A stretch of DNA of 64,000 nucleotides. Source: Dasypus novemcinctus (lineage: Eukaryota; Chordata; Mammalia; Cingulata; Dasypodidae). Below are positions 1 through 12,235 of the stretch, in pieces (the stretch's first letter is position 1; each line of letters starts with the position of its first letter). The stretch is from positions 30,548,770 to 30,612,769 of the forward strand of contig NC_080682.1 of NCBI RefSeq assembly GCF_030445035.2. The letters are read 5' to 3'. The notes under the pieces were generated by a model. That model was not told the DNA's origin. It made no database searches and saw nothing but the letters and a program-made list of their open reading frames with translations. A program made the translations under genes and the position numbers.

Positions 1-32
1 TACTCAAATTTATATTTGTACTGCATGGAATA

Positions 33-1105
33 TGTATTAGCCAAAGGGATGCTGATACAAAGAACCAATAATCTGTTGGCTTTTATAAATGGTATTTATT
101 TGGGATAAAACTCACAGTTACAAGGCCCTAAAGAGTCTAACTCAAATCTGTCTTCTCACCAAAGTCTGTTGACACTTGCTGAAGCAAGATGGTGGATGAT
201 CTCTGCCTGGTCTCTCCTTCCTTCTTCCTCTTAAGGCTCCGTGGTCCCAGCTTCTTATGCTCTCAGTTGTAGGCTGGCATTGGCTAGTTTCTTATTGGGC
301 CTTCTCAATTCTCTCTACTTTCATGTCTGTGGAGCTCTCTCTCTTCCTGTGTTTTCTTCTGTGTCTTTTTAGAGTGAGTGTTCATTTATATCAGCTCACC
401 AAGGGGGCAGGAGCTCAACCCTAAGCCATACTCTACTGACTTGGTCAAATCAAAGGCTCTAAATTGATTTAATCAAGTAAAGTTAAAGTTTTTGCATTTT
501 TTACCTCCTCCCTCCCCCACCCTGCTGTTTTTGCTGTGTCCATTCATTGTGTGATCTGTGCCCATTCATTGTGTGATCTTTTTCTCTTTTTGGCTTCTTT
601 TCTCACTTTTCTCCTCTAGTATTCACTGGTATTTGATCCTGGGGACGTCCAATATGCAGAGAGCTTCCCTGTCACTTGCACCACCTCAGTTCCTGGTTTC
701 TGCTGCATCTTGGTTTGAATCTCCCCTTCATTTCTCTTTTTGTTGCATCATCATCTTGCTATGTAACTCACTGCATAGGCACTTGACCCACCACATGGGC
801 ACTGGCTCACCAGGAGGGTCACCACATGGGCACTGACTCACTGCATGGGCACTTGACTCACTGCACAGGCACTGGCTCACCACATGGGCACTGGCTTGCT
901 GCATGGGTATGCCTTTACCAGGAGGTTCCAGGTATTGAAACTGGGTCCTCCCATATGGTAGATGGAAGCCCAATCACTTGAGCCACATCTGCTTCCCAAA
1001 ACCTTTGAATTTAATACAAAGAGTATCACACCCAAAGGAACCGACCAGTATACAAAAATACTCCTTCTCCTTTTGGGGGTTCATAAATAATCTCAAACTG
1101 CCACA
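33..1105 (-). repeat. LTR-type dispersed repeat, interrupted by a SINE
   Basis: On the plus strand it opens with TGTATTAG and ends near a degraded AAACTGCCACA. It is a diverged copy of the element at 59039-59616: both share the block around 'ttggcttttataaa', then 'atttatttggg', then 'ctcaccaaagtc'. The minus strand carries an AATAAA-type polyadenylation signal, which fits a MaLR/ERVL-type solo LTR on that strand. The copy is split by a DAS-SINE at about 479-997. No internal retroviral sequence flanks it. The family name is not certain; the relationship between the two copies is seen directly. Confidence 0.6.
479..997 (-). mobile_element. DAS-type SINE, long variant with internal tandem units
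   Basis: Read on the minus strand, the head at 997 is tRNA-like: it starts GGGAAGCAGATGTGGCTCAA and includes a B-box-like GGTATTGAAACTGGG-type segment lower in the head (about 930-945). The body between about 775 and 915 contains roughly six copies of a 19-21 bp unit of the form 'catgggcactggctcactg'. The pyrimidine-rich end at 500-530 is the inferred tail side. Flanking 'tttaatcaa' and 'tttaatacaa' could be a decayed target duplication. It is nested in the LTR that spans 33-1105, so it is the younger insertion. Small reading frames here are repeat artefacts. Confidence 0.7.
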
Positions 1106-1116
1106 GGGTATGATTA

Positions 1117-2479
1117 TAAGGCCATTCTGAATGGAGGTCTCCTATTGAGACAGGAGAGAGAGTAAGTTAGCGCCAGTTGCTGACATCATGTTAAAATGGA
1201 ATACAGAGTAATTAGAGTTGTTTATAACAGGCACCTTCTGCAGTAATACCAGCAAAGAGGGAAAATGTCCTATTGGCTTTCCTCTTATGTAGACATATGC
1301 ACACAATAAAGAATTGCAGCTGAGTGAAGCAGGAATCTATTTTATAAGCCCATTCTTCAGTCACATATCTTAATCGTGTATATTTTATTCATACTAGAAT
1401 AATGACATTTTCATGAGTAAGCAAGGTAATTAATTATTTGACCATAATTTTCTTATTTGTATGTGTTTTTCATAGACAACAAAAATTTTGTTTCACACAA
1501 ATCCACAAGAGAGGAAGGTTGACTGTGATTTGACTGATCTTGTGTAGGATACTTAGTGCTAGGCTGTTGGCCATATTCTAGGATTTGGGTATAGCTCTAG
1601 TCAGCTCAAGTGTCTTAAACCTGAAACCCATTCATAAGGAACAATTGATACTTTGAATATTTTCATTTCATTATAAAGGGCATAAACTCCAGGATGGGCT
1701 ATCAGGAATTTCTCATGTTTCTTAAGAACATGTTTAGAATTTTATACTGTGTATTTTGCTATTCTTCATCTGTTAAGTCAAGTCATATTGATGAGTGGAA
1801 AAGCCAGTGGGTTGGGAGAGTTTATGTGCCCAGTGAACCATGAGAGAGGGGAAAAGAAGGAAAGTTTGTGGTTAAAAGTTGCATAATTTTAACTAGTCTG
1901 AATTGATCACCTTTTTACCTCTGGCACTGACTTGAGCATGGTATTGGCCCTTGGCCAAAGCTATGGAATGTTTTAAATAAAGACAAATTATGTTCTGTAA
2001 TCATGCATCCTTGAAATATTTCAAGGAAGGATGTACTATTATGTAAACTTTTTTTAAGAATAATACTTGATTTTATGACTTCTACTGAGTTTTAGTGGCC
2101 CTAGGGATTTGATGGTTAAGACTGCTCATGTAGGTAGAATATGCTTATCATCCATGAGTAGACATTGAACTTCCTTGTACTGTCTGATGACCTCATGCCC
2201 CAGTAGCTGAGTAACAAGTTCTTTCTTGACAGGAATTTGGGTTCACAGGCCAGTCATAACTACAGGTGATATAGTTTTTTCCATTAAATTTCCTCTTTAG
2301 TTTTCTCCCATAAAGAGACATTCCCAGGAATAATAGAAAAGTTGCTCTCTGAATGTACATAAAATAGTGAATTGAAATAGTGTTACAAGGTGAGGTCTAT
2401 GATACACACTGTAATATACCACCCATGTTTCCCTTCAATGAAGTATTTGTAACTGTAGTTGTTGGGTGAGCTATTGGCT
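1117..2479. other. Intergenic, nothing recognised
   Basis: AT-rich non-coding DNA. No reading frame of note and no repeat family that I can name. Confidence 0.5.
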
Positions 2480-3362
2480 GGTATCATTCAGCAATTACCT
2501 CCTTCAGTGATTGCTTCAGCTGCAGAGTCCCCATGGTTAAGGTCACGATATTTGCTGTATCCCAATTTTTGAGCAATGCAGATGTATAAAGGCCTGGCTA
2601 TCCAGTTCACTTAGGAAACTCATAAAGGCTCTCAAGTTCCATAACTCCCCAAGGAATCAGTAAAGAATGTCATTATGTCCACATCACAGGTGGGGGATAT
2701 CAGAAAAGGCCAGGTAGAGAGCTGGCACTTTCATCCTCACGACTAGTAATGAACCCTTTCCTCATAGTGTCAGTGGAAACCACTAAGGGCAGCTTGGACT
2801 TCATCCACACAGATGAGCAACAAAGTGCCCCTCCTACTCTCCCCTGGGTTGGAGTCAGATGAGCCCAAAACTCAGCAGTAATTAGGCCTCTTCCATTAAA
2901 TTGCCAGTGAAGAACATACAGGAAGGCAGCACAGTCATCTCCACTCAGCAGTAATGATGAAAACCTCCGCTCACTTATCATAGGAGGTTGAATGAAAAAC
3001 CTGGGCTTCTACTCCAACTGGCAGTAAGAGGAACAGCCTGTCCTACCCCTAGTATAAAGGTGCCAGGAAAACAGATAGTTTATAAATAGATTCAGAGTCT
3101 CATAATATAGTACAAAAGGTTGAGACTTCAAATGACAATTATTAATCATTATTAGTCATCCAATTACTTTTGGATGACTAATTTAATGAACAATTATCAA
3201 TATGCCTGAAACATGAAAAAAATGGAAAGACTCAACAACGAAACTCTAAAGCTGAAAAACACAATGACTGAAATAAAAAGTTCAGTGAGTGAACTCCACA
3301 GCACATTGTACAGGACAAAGGAAAGAATTAGTGACAAGAAAACATAAGAATAAAAATTACCT
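2480..3362 (+). mobile_element. Decayed old L1, 5' UTR and ORF1-side fragment
   Basis: The last part (about 3210-3350) reads like an ancient L1 ORF1 region: an A-rich stretch with 'atggaaagactcaacaacg', 'gctgaaaaacacaatgactg' and 'gaaagaattagtgacaag', as in old mammalian L1 coiled-coil coding sequence. The upstream part resembles old L1 5' UTR. Reading frames are broken throughout. It is cut off at 3362 by an LTR-like repeat. The assignment is by recognition and the 5' limit is approximate. Confidence 0.45.
3151..3182. repeat. Short inverted repeat
   Basis: A 13-bp perfect inverted repeat: 'attagtcatccaa' at 3151-3163 pairs with 'ttggatgactaat' at 3170-3182 across a 6-nt loop. Pairing continues outwards imperfectly into the flanking AT-rich DNA. 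Confidence 0.75.
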
Positions 3363-3780
3363 GAGGTGGTTTGAAGCAGGGTATACCCCAGAATAGTGTG
3401 TTCTTGAATTTAACCCATTTCTGTGGGTGTGAACCAATTGTAAGTAGGACCTTTGAATGAGGTTACTTCACTTAAAGTGTGGCCCATTAATCAAGATTAG
3501 TCTTAATTTTATTACTGGTATCCTCTATAGGAGAAAGAAATTCAGATAAGGAAGAAAAGAGCACAGAAGCAGGAAACTTACAAAACCCTGAAGAGAAGGG
3601 AGAGTCCAGCAGATGCCCCCTTGTGGATTGTCATCAAGAAAGCATCAAGAAAGCATCACATTGATGATGCCTTGATTTGGACATGTCTCCTGCCCTCAAA
3701 CCATGAGAAAATAAATTGCCATTGTTTAATTTGACCCATTTCATGGTACTTGTTTTGAACAGCCTTGGAAACTAAAACAG
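3362..3780 (+). repeat. LTR-like dispersed repeat (MaLR/ERVL-like), copy 1
   Basis: About 420 bp, related to the copy at 51386-51850. Shared blocks are 'tttctgtgggtgtgaa', 'gtaagtag', and the 3' block with 'aaataaatt', 'cattgttta' and 'gacccatttcatgg'. The AATAAA-type signal near the 3' end and the size suggest a solo LTR on the plus strand. It interrupts older L1 sequence. The family name is not certain. Confidence 0.55.
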
Positions 3781-3794
3781 ACTATAATAACAGG

Positions 3795-3990
3795 AAAATT
3801 TGGTGCTCCCATTTCAAATAAGTGTGGAATCAACTGGGTAGAATTGACATCTTAATCATATTGAGTGCTCCAATCCATGATCAAGGGTAGCCTTCCATTT
3901 CTTTAAGTCTTCTTTGGCTTCTTATAGCAATGCTTATAATTTTCCAAATACAGGTCCTTTATGTCCTTGGTTAAGTATTTCACTTCATAC
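3795..3990 (-). mobile_element. L1 ORF2 fragment, inverted 5' part of one insertion
   Basis: The plus strand here ('gacatcttaatcatattgag', 'cttccatttctttaagtctt') aligns by eye with the antisense of the full-length L1 ORF2 at about 28720-28860, downstream of its FADD motif. It is therefore antisense ORF2. It directly abuts a sense-oriented ORF2 3' end at about 3991, the arrangement left by twin priming during L1 insertion. Confidence 0.65.
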
Positions 3991-4860
3991 CTATTAAATT
4001 GACCACTATTAAAATGTCAGAAATTATAAATATTGGAGGGGATGTGGAGAGATAAGAATGCTTTCTCACTGTTGGTGGAAATGAAGAATGGTACACCCAG
4101 TGTGTAGGACAGTTTGGCAGTTCCTAAGAAAGTTGAATATAGACTTGCCATCAGACCCAACAACCAGTGCGAGTAATATACCCAGAGAATTGAAAGCAGT
4201 GACATGGGTAGCATTATTCATGATAGCCAAAAGTTGGAAACAACCCAGGTATTCATCAACTCATGAATCGATAAGCAAATTCTGGAGTATATACCCAAAG
4301 GAATTTTATGTAGTGGTAAGAAGAAATGAAGTCATGAAACATATGACAACATGGATGAACATGGAGAATATTATGTTGAGGAAAGCAAGCCAGACATTGT
4401 CCTATTATGAACTAAATATATTATGTGAAATATAAATATATGAAATATGAATATGGATAAAATTGCATGTAAGACAAATTTTCTTTAAAGCTAAACAAAT
4501 ATAGTTAAATATTACAAAATGTTAATATGAGACAAAAATTATTGTACTAAGTGAAGAAGAACAGACATAGAGTACTACATATTATATGATTCCATCTTTA
4601 TAAAATGTAAATATACAGCAATTTATAAAGATAAATTTAGATTAATGTTTCTGCAAGTCTTGGGAAGGCATGCTAAGGATTATGGCATTTTTCTTTTTTG
4701 GGGTAATGAAATTGTTCTAAAATTTTTGAGATGATAAATGTAAACATTGTGATTATACTAAAAGCCATTGATTATACACTTTGGATAGACCACATGGTAT
4801 GTGGATATGTCTTAATAAAACAGCTTTAATAAAAAAATAAATATTTGTATAAAATAGTCG
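3991..4860 (+). mobile_element. L1 fragment: ORF2 3' end plus 3' UTR
   Basis: Encodes a degraded ORF2 C-terminal region: the frame at 4088-4435 contains CRTVWQFLRKLNIDLPSDP and, later, FMIAKSWKQP and MTTWMNMENIML, all equivalents of the C-terminus of the intact L1 at 27349-31167. A 3' UTR with 'tgattatacactttggata' follows and ends in an AATAAA-bearing A-rich tail near 4815-4850. There are stops and no start, so it is a dead copy. Together with 3795-3990 it looks like one 5'-inverted insertion. Confidence 0.75.
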
Positions 4861-5100
4861 AAATAGCAGTTATGTACAGCAGGGGAAACAGAATGAGAGG
4901 TGAGGAATTTTCCTGTTTGTTTGCTTGTCTGTGTTTTGTTTATTATTACTATTGAAATAATGAAAATGTTCTAATAATGATTGAAATGATGAATGCACAA
5001 CAATGTGTTTATACCAAAAATCTTTGATTGTACACTTTGGACGAATTGTATGCTTTATTAATATCTATCAATAAATATGATTTGTTCAAAAAATATATAG
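4861..5100 (+). mobile_element. L1 3' UTR fragment
   Basis: A second L1 3' end lies just behind the first. It shares 'ttgattgtacactttgga', 'gaattgtatg' and 'tcaataaa' with the 4690-4820 tail. It is either a separate truncated insertion or a tandem copy. Confidence 0.55.
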
Positions 5101-5640
5101 AAAGAGGTACAAAAAAACAAAATAGATTAATCAAAATATAATTTTAAAAATGGTCAAGTAACCCACAGGAAGGGAGAGAATAAAAAGTAATGTAACAACA
5201 GAAAGAATGAACAAAATAGAGAAAATGAAATAGAAGACTTAAGCTCTAATCTAGTGATAATTACATTAAATGTAAATGGTCTAAACAAACAAAAAGGCAG
5301 AGACTGGCAGAGTGGATTAACAAACATGACCCAACTATATACTCTCTACAACAAAGTCACTTAAAATGTAGTGATTTAGGCTTATTGGAAATAAAAGGAT
5401 GGAAAAGAAGCAACATGAAATATTCATAAAAGGAAAACAAGAGTGGTTCTGTTACTATCACATAAAGTAGACTGTTGCACACAGGTAATTACCAGAGATA
5501 AAAAGAGACATTATATATGATAAGTCTAACCACCAAAAAGACATAGCAATTTTATATGTGTATGCACCAGACAACAGAACTGTAAATATGTAAAGCAAGA
5601 ATAAAGATACATCATATCTTTGGTCATAATTACAATTATC
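5101..5640 (+). mobile_element. Old L1 ORF2 fragment, endonuclease region
   Basis: Contains the recognisable start of an ancient ORF2 endonuclease domain: 'attacattaaatgtaaatgg' followed by 'ctaaacaaacaaaaaggcag' corresponds to the LNVNGLN motif region, and later 'tatgcaccagacaacagaa' to the NIYAPN motif. Many stops and frameshifts; a fossil. Confidence 0.5.
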
Positions 5641-6170
5641 TAGAAATAAATTTCAATTTCTAAAAAAGTTAAATCTACAACTGCTCTCTGTACCAGGTTT
5701 ATACACATAGGTATTTATGCATTTCATGGAAACTTTATTTATAATAATACAAAGCTGGAAACAATATAAAAGTTCATCAAGAGAGGAACATATAAACAAA
5801 CTGTTACATATGTGTAAAATCTAATACAACTCAGCTATAAAAAGAATGAACTATTAATAAAGGCTGCAAAATGGATGAATCTCAAAAAAAGTATATTGGA
5901 TGAAATAAACCAGACAAATATGAATTGGTAACATATATATTCATATAAAATTCTAGAAAATAAAATTTATTCATTTTCTATATTTACTATAGAAATTTAT
6001 TCTATAGTAATAGAAAACAGATGAGTTCTCAACTAGCGAAAACTTTTGGGGACAATGAAAATGTTCATTATCTTGATTGTGGTGATAGTTTCATGGCTGT
6101 ACACATAAGTAAAAATTTATCAAATTGTACATTTTAAACAATAAAAGTCAAAATTGACACACTGTAGTAA
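5641..6170 (+). mobile_element. Old L1 3' end fragment
   Basis: Degraded ORF2 3' sequence ('tttataataatacaaagctg', 'caactcagctataaaaag', 'ggctgcaaaatggatgaatc') and a 3' UTR ending in 'caaattgtacattttaaaca'. An old truncated copy with no open frame. Confidence 0.5.
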
Positions 6171-7435
6171 TAGATGTGCATCCAAGCATATGTATGTACA
6201 TGCATTTATGTACACACCTTTAAGAATCTTACAAAGTATAATTCTATTTATCCCTTTCCCATGCTGTGGTGCTGTGGTTGACATAAATAACATTTATATT
6301 CTTGAATGGTACTAACAGAACCAATCCAATAACGTAAACTTTGTAAAATTGGAGTCTCAGTAAAGGAGCAGAGAGAGAAGAGGATAGAAAAATTACTGGG
6401 AGAAATATTGGAAATTTTCTCATATTTGAATGTTAATATTAGTGCATCCAAAGCAGGAAAATACAAATTAAATCATAATTACATTTATTATATTCAAATA
6501 GCTTAAAGTCAAATATAAATAATCTTAAAAATACTCAGAGGCAGAAAGTGATTTGTATTATATTATATTGTACTATATACAAAGCCACAAGGATAAAATG
6601 AGGGCTGACTTCCTATCAGAACCTGGGGAGGTTATAATGTAATGGAAAGAAAACCTTAAAGTTTCTAAAGGAAAGAAAGAGAAAGAAAAGAAAACATGTG
6701 GATACAAAATCTTTGTATTGAGTGAATATATTTTTCAAAACTGTAAGCAAATTAATGGCATTTTCAGATAGACAAGGAAGAGAAAAATTATTAAGAAATT
6801 ATGTCATGCAAAGGGAAAAGAAGCTAGATGGAAATGCAGAACGCCAGAAAAAGATTTATAGTACTAGAATATGCATTTATGCATAATAAAACTTCTACTT
6901 TTCTTCTTCAATATTTAACGTATAATTCACTAATGCACAGTAATAGCAAATACATTTCATGCTTTATAAAATATGAAGTATAAAGTTTATGAAAAAGTAG
7001 CACAAAGAGGAAACTGCAATTACCCTTTTGAGGTTATTATATCCCAAATAAAATAGGCTTATTTTAATTCAAGGCAATTTTCAATAATTTCATTATGTCT
7101 TAAATGTATTTAATTAAGTTTACAATGTCTTTAATTATGAATATTGCATTAGTGATCAATTGCAATAATATTTTATTACAATACATAAGAATACCACTAA
7201 AAGAATAATAAAAATAGATAAATCTTAAACACCAATGGACAAGAACTGAAAACTAAGCAACACAAATTAAATACTCAATTGGCACAAAATAAGTCAGGAA
7301 AGGAAGAAAAAAAGATTTAATAAAAATAAAAAGCTAAAATAGCAAACTGAAATAACGTAAACAAATTTAAAAATATTAGCATTTACATTAAATGCAAACT
7401 GACTATATTTGTGTTTAAAAGACATAATTTGTCAA
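6171..7435. other. Intergenic, AT-rich
   Basis: Very AT-rich, with some A-rich purine runs (6660-6700, 7200-7370) that could be ancient L1 residue. Nothing assignable. Confidence 0.45.
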
Positions 7436-8070
7436 ACTGTGACTTTGAATAGATAAGTTAGACTTCATCAATATTAAAACTTTGTACTGCAAATGTTGCA
7501 AGAAAAAGCCAACTCACAGAGTGGGAGAAAATATTTGCAAATGAATTTCTAATAAAGGGACTTGTTTTCAGAATGCATAAAGAATTCTTATCAGTCAATA
7601 ATAAAAAGACAAATATTCCAATAAAACATCTGTTTAGACATCTCTACAAAAAAGATGCAAAAATGGTCCAAAGCAAATGAAAAGAAACTCAAAATCATTA
7701 GTCATTAGGAAATCCAAATCAATGCTACAGTGGTATACCACTTCACACTTACTAGGATATCTATAGTAATAATAATAATAATAATTTTACAATATATATG
7801 GACAATAACAAGTATCGGTGAGGATTTGGAGAAATCAGAGTGCTTATAAATTGATAGTGGGAATGGAAAATGGTGTAGTCACTCTAGAAGAGTTTTGTAG
7901 TTCCTCAAAAGAAAAACATATAGTTATAACTTGATCCAATAATTTCATTATTAGATACATATCCAAGGAAAATGGAAATGTATGTCCATGAAAAAAGTTG
8001 TATATAAAAGATTATAACAGCAATATTCATAGCAGTCAAAATGTGGAAGCAATCCACATGTCAACCAACT
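7436..8070 (+). mobile_element. Old L1 ORF2 3' region
   Basis: Order of motifs matches the 3' part of a mammalian L1 ORF2: 'agaaaaagccaactcacaga', 'gggagaaaatatttgcaaat', 'gaggatttggagaaatcag', 'gcaatattcatagcagtcaa'. Frames are broken. A short TAA triplet microsatellite sits at about 7766-7787. Confidence 0.6.
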
Positions 8071-9700
8071 GCAGGCAAGTCTCTAGAATAATGTCCATTA
8101 AGGGCCAAAAGTCCATGTTGCTTGAGAAGTTTATGTTCCAGTTACATGTGGAGCACGGCACAAATTCCAAGCACTTATTTTTGGGATAGAGGGTGGTGGC
8201 CAAACATTGTAGTAAGGGTATCCTAAAATATTCTGTTCCAACTAAACAGTCCTAAATTTCTGCCTCCACAAATGTTAGAAATTTTTCTCCTTTTTGATCT
8301 GTGGTGTTAATTTTTAATTTTCAAGCCAACTGTAGGATGAAGGTTCTTATTAAAGCATGTGAATCATTCTTTTGAATGATATATGCTTGAGATGAAATGG
8401 AGAGATTTGTGTGAGAGCATCTGGGATCTGACACTTCCAAAATCTCTGAATCTTTGAGCTAAAAGAGTCAGACCTTTACCTTAGCTACAAAAGAATAAGA
8501 TATCCTTGACTCGAGAACATGCAATGACTTCACCTGAAGCAGCAGCCTCACAAGACTGATTTTTGAGCTTCCCCAAATCATGACAGCACTCCCCATTCCC
8601 TCCAGACCAATGTTAAATCTCAGCTTCTCAAGAGTAAAACTCCTAACTTGAGAGGAAATAGCCTACACTTCAATTTTTGCAGGACTTCACTAATATGAAC
8701 TGTGTGGTTTTGGAGGACACTTTTTAGGGATGGGATCTTGAGAGTGTTAGACTTAGGTGATGGGCAGAATTTAATTCTGGAGAAGGGAAAATATATTGAA
8801 TAGGGACTTGGGATTCAAGTAAGGATATTAAGAAACATCTCTCTGGAGCTTGGACAGATACTGGGATATAGCAAATGACATAAAGATGTGTGAGCTTCCT
8901 GGGAGAAAGAAAGTTTGAGAAAGGGATTAATCACCAGAAAAATAGTATACCAGGAGAAGGAGATTATTCAGACATTTTGAAAGTTTTTGATTATAACTTC
9001 TGACATATAGCTGATACAAGGAGGACTAAAATACTATTACAATCCTCCAGTTAGATTGGAAGTTTATGAAGACCACATTATGAATTGAATTTTGTCTGGA
9101 GACTGCTTTAAAATAATACCTATGTATCTGTGAATCTATCCTCTAATTAGTTCTCCATTATTAAAATGCTTAATTAGAACAGATATACTTAGTATATTAG
9201 CATATCTGGAAGAACCTATTTTTTCTTCTAAAATAGTAACCCTTACATCATAGATAAAACAGAAAATCAGAAGAGAAACCACATTTTACAAGGAATTTCA
9301 GAGATGATAGCAATCAAAGAATTGAAAATTCAAGTGCCGTATTATATCACCATTGAATTAATTGGTCTGGCCCATGCAACAAATAGGTGAATTATATCAT
9401 ATGATTATTGATTACTGTAATATCACAGAGATGGTAGCCCAACAGAAACTGCAGTGCCAGAAATATTAACTTGATTAGACTATGAGAACTTCTAATACCT
9501 GGTATATAGCTCTGGTCTTGTGAATGAATTATACTCCAACCCCGTGAAAGGCCTAAACAAAATAAATTCACCTCAACAAAGCAAAAGACAGTAGTAATTT
9601 CCCCCCAAGACTATGTTACATCCTGTCATTATTTTTCATAATAGAATACCAGGGGATTTAATTTTATGAATATTAAGCAAAATATTAGAATTGTTCACCA
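8071..9700. other. Intergenic, possibly old LTR-element sequence
   Basis: No usable reading frame. Less AT-rich than its flanks and followed by a MaLR-like LTR end, so part of it may be retroviral residue, but I cannot name a segment. Confidence 0.35.
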
Positions 9701-10040
9701 TATTGATACCATCATGAAAAATGGACTGCTGAGCAAGGCCCATTGAAAGATAACTGAAGTACTTGAGTCATCTGTCACATTTATGAAGAAGGCATCTGGG
9801 ACCATCTACCCCATTAACCATCAGTGAGTTTCCAGATGAGATCTGCATAAGAACTACTCAGCTGAATCTAGCCCAAATTGCAGAATCATTAAAAAAAAAA
9901 AGTTTTTTTTTTAGCTAAGTTTTGGTTTTGTCATTTTAAACAACTTATTTTTTAATTAAATTTTGTGGCTATAAGCCCCTAATTTTTGGTTTCTTTTGTT
10001 TGCTAGTACACAGTAATAGGTAATTTATACATGACTAAAT
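9700..10040 (+). repeat. MaLR-like LTR 3' portion
   Basis: The 3' half follows the ancient MLT1-type LTR ending: 'cagctgaatctagcccaaatt', then 'gtcattttaaacaactta', then 'taagcccctaatttttgg' and 'gctagtacacagtaatagg'. Part of the pattern appears twice, so two LTR ends may overlap. Old and diverged. Confidence 0.4.
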
Positions 10041-10194
10041 TACACCAATGTCAGAATTTTGAAGACAAAGATCACAAAGAATTTTCAGGGATTGCCACAT
10101 GAGCAGAGTTCTTAAAAGTCCTATGATCTAGGCATAGAGACATTCCATCAAAAAAAAAAAAGAATAGTTATTGCCTGACAGTCCTACCACAGGA

Positions 10195-10480
10195 CAATAG
10201 ACACAGTACTTTTGGGTCTTTGTATTTTTGGAGGATATAGATGCCACACACAGGTGTACTATTTTCAATCAGTGACTAATACTGCTAGTTGTCAGTGAGA
10301 TCCTGTGATAATGGTAAAGCACGAAAGGGCTAAGACCCTTTTTGGGTGAAGATGAGGGCTGTCTGAGCAGTTAAACAACTGAGAGCTAACACCCAAGTGT
10401 GGGGAAGACCTAACCTGGGTGGTTGGATGTGTAGGTTGAGGACTATCATTTATGGCTCTAAGACCAGCTGTTGCAGTAAG
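10195..10480 (+). pseudogene. Possible ERVL-type internal fragment
   Basis: 'ttttgggtctttgtattttt', 'gaggatatagatgccacaca' and 'actgctagttgtcagtgag' resemble, to my recollection, a pol-region segment of ERVL-type elements. It is short, degraded and without an open frame. Sequence between 10041 and 10195 is unassigned. Confidence 0.3.
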
Positions 10481-11330
10481 AACTGTAGCTTGATTTTCTA
10501 ATGACTTTAAGTCGTTTTTTTAAAAATGTATTAAATTTTATTTTTAGAGACATTTTAGATTTATATTTACTGAAAAATTACACCAGAAGTATAGGGAATT
10601 CCTATATAAAACCTTCCCCAAACCCACACACAAAATGCGTTAATTTGTTTAAAAAATATTTATCATAATATAATCATATAAATCACATATGATTGATGAA
10701 ACTTTTGGAATTAATTTTAAAAACCTTTAATGTGAGAATTCATTGGGTTTTAAATTTCACAACAAGATTTGAATTTTATTTAATTTTTTTAAGGAAATGA
10801 AAAGACAAAAGATTAAAGCCCATTGTTAAGTCTTTAATATATTTCTGGATATGGAGAGAGACTTTGAAAAAATGCTTTCGTGAGGTCACCATTTTTCATC
10901 ACTCTTTTGAAATAAACCTTTTAGGAAGTAGAGAAAAGTCCATTTATTGTCAAAGATGCTGTGAAATGGTTAAAGATGTCAGTACCTGACAGACACAACC
11001 AGACTAACAAAGGCTGACTCCTACCAACACTTGAGTTTGTGGGTACTAACTATTCACAAAGCAACTCTGAAGGCACCATTTCTGATTTATTTTAGTCTGC
11101 TGCTCTCAGATTATCTAAGGAAGAGATCAGCAAAGCAAAACTGAAGCTCTGAAAAATACTGGTGAGATTGTTTTATTTTAGTTCCATATTTTCGAATATT
11201 TATAGAAGTTCGATGCAAAAAGGAACTTCAAGTAATCTGCTATATTTTGAGTGGGTGTAACATGATCATTTAAAGGATTCTACATTGTTCTCAGAAGAAA
11301 AAGTGAGAGTAAGATTATTAAGAAAAATTT
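10481..11330. other. Intergenic, AT-rich
   Basis: Nothing coding. The stretch around 10540-10640 ('acaccagaagtatagggaat', 'cctatataaaaccttcccc') resembles L1 3' UTR sequence seen elsewhere in the window in antisense, but is too short to call. Confidence 0.4.
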
Positions 11331-12020
11331 TAATATTTGGGAACCACTTATTTGAAAAGGAGCTAATATTCAACATATATAATGAAATCTTACAACTTAA
11401 TTATTCAATTATAAAAAGAAAACTCTTTTTAAAAATGGGCAAGAAAGTTGAATAGACACTTTTCCAAAGAGGAAATTCAAATGGATAAAAAATATTAAAA
11501 AATGCTAAACATCACTAGATATTAAGTAAATGCAACAGTTTATGTCCCCCTCAATCTGACACATCACCAACCCCAAATTCTTAAGATTGAGGAATAAACA
11601 AACATAATTGGGGAATGTAACCATGAACCAAAGTAGATTTATTATGGTAGTAATGGAATAAATTATAACAATGATATAAAGACAGTGGTTAATTGAGATT
11701 CTGAGGGAAGGGTGGAAGAATAGGTGGAATTGTTCTATATTGTATTGCAATGAGGATACAATTCATTATACATTAAGTCAACTCCTATAAAACATTTCTA
11801 AAGTGTAAACAATAATGTAAACTGTAGACCTTGGATAGTAATAATATTTCAAGGTCTAATGTCTGTTCATCAACTGTAATACATACAGCACAATAATGTA
11901 AGATGCTATTAATAAGGGAAAATATGGGAGGGGGAGAGAGTGGGGTATATGGGAATCCCCCATATTTTGATGTAACATTTATGCAATCAAAATCTTCTCT
12001 ATGAATAAAGTTTATTGTAG
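11331..12020 (+). mobile_element. L1 fragment: ORF2 remnant plus 3' UTR
   Basis: 'gagctaatattcaacatata' and 'aatgggcaagaaagttgaat', 'acacttttccaaagaggaaa' are standard L1 ORF2 3' sequence. From about 11870 the 3' UTR follows ('catcaactgtaatacatac', 'ggaaaatatgggagggggag', 'gtggggtatatgggaatcc') and ends near an AATAAA at 12004. A truncated, dead copy. Confidence 0.65.
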
Positions 12021-12235
12021 AGAGAGATAAGTATATTTGTAGGACTGGAAGAAGATATTCACCATTAAATTCAAAATTTCTAATTACTGTAGTATACCAC
12101 TGATGGAATATAGAAAGCTAATTAAATTTTGTATATATTCCTGACTTCCATAATTATACTGTAATTAGTATAATAGTGTTATATTGCATTATTTAGAAGC
12201 ATAATTTGTGCAATGTAAATAGTTAAAATATACCT

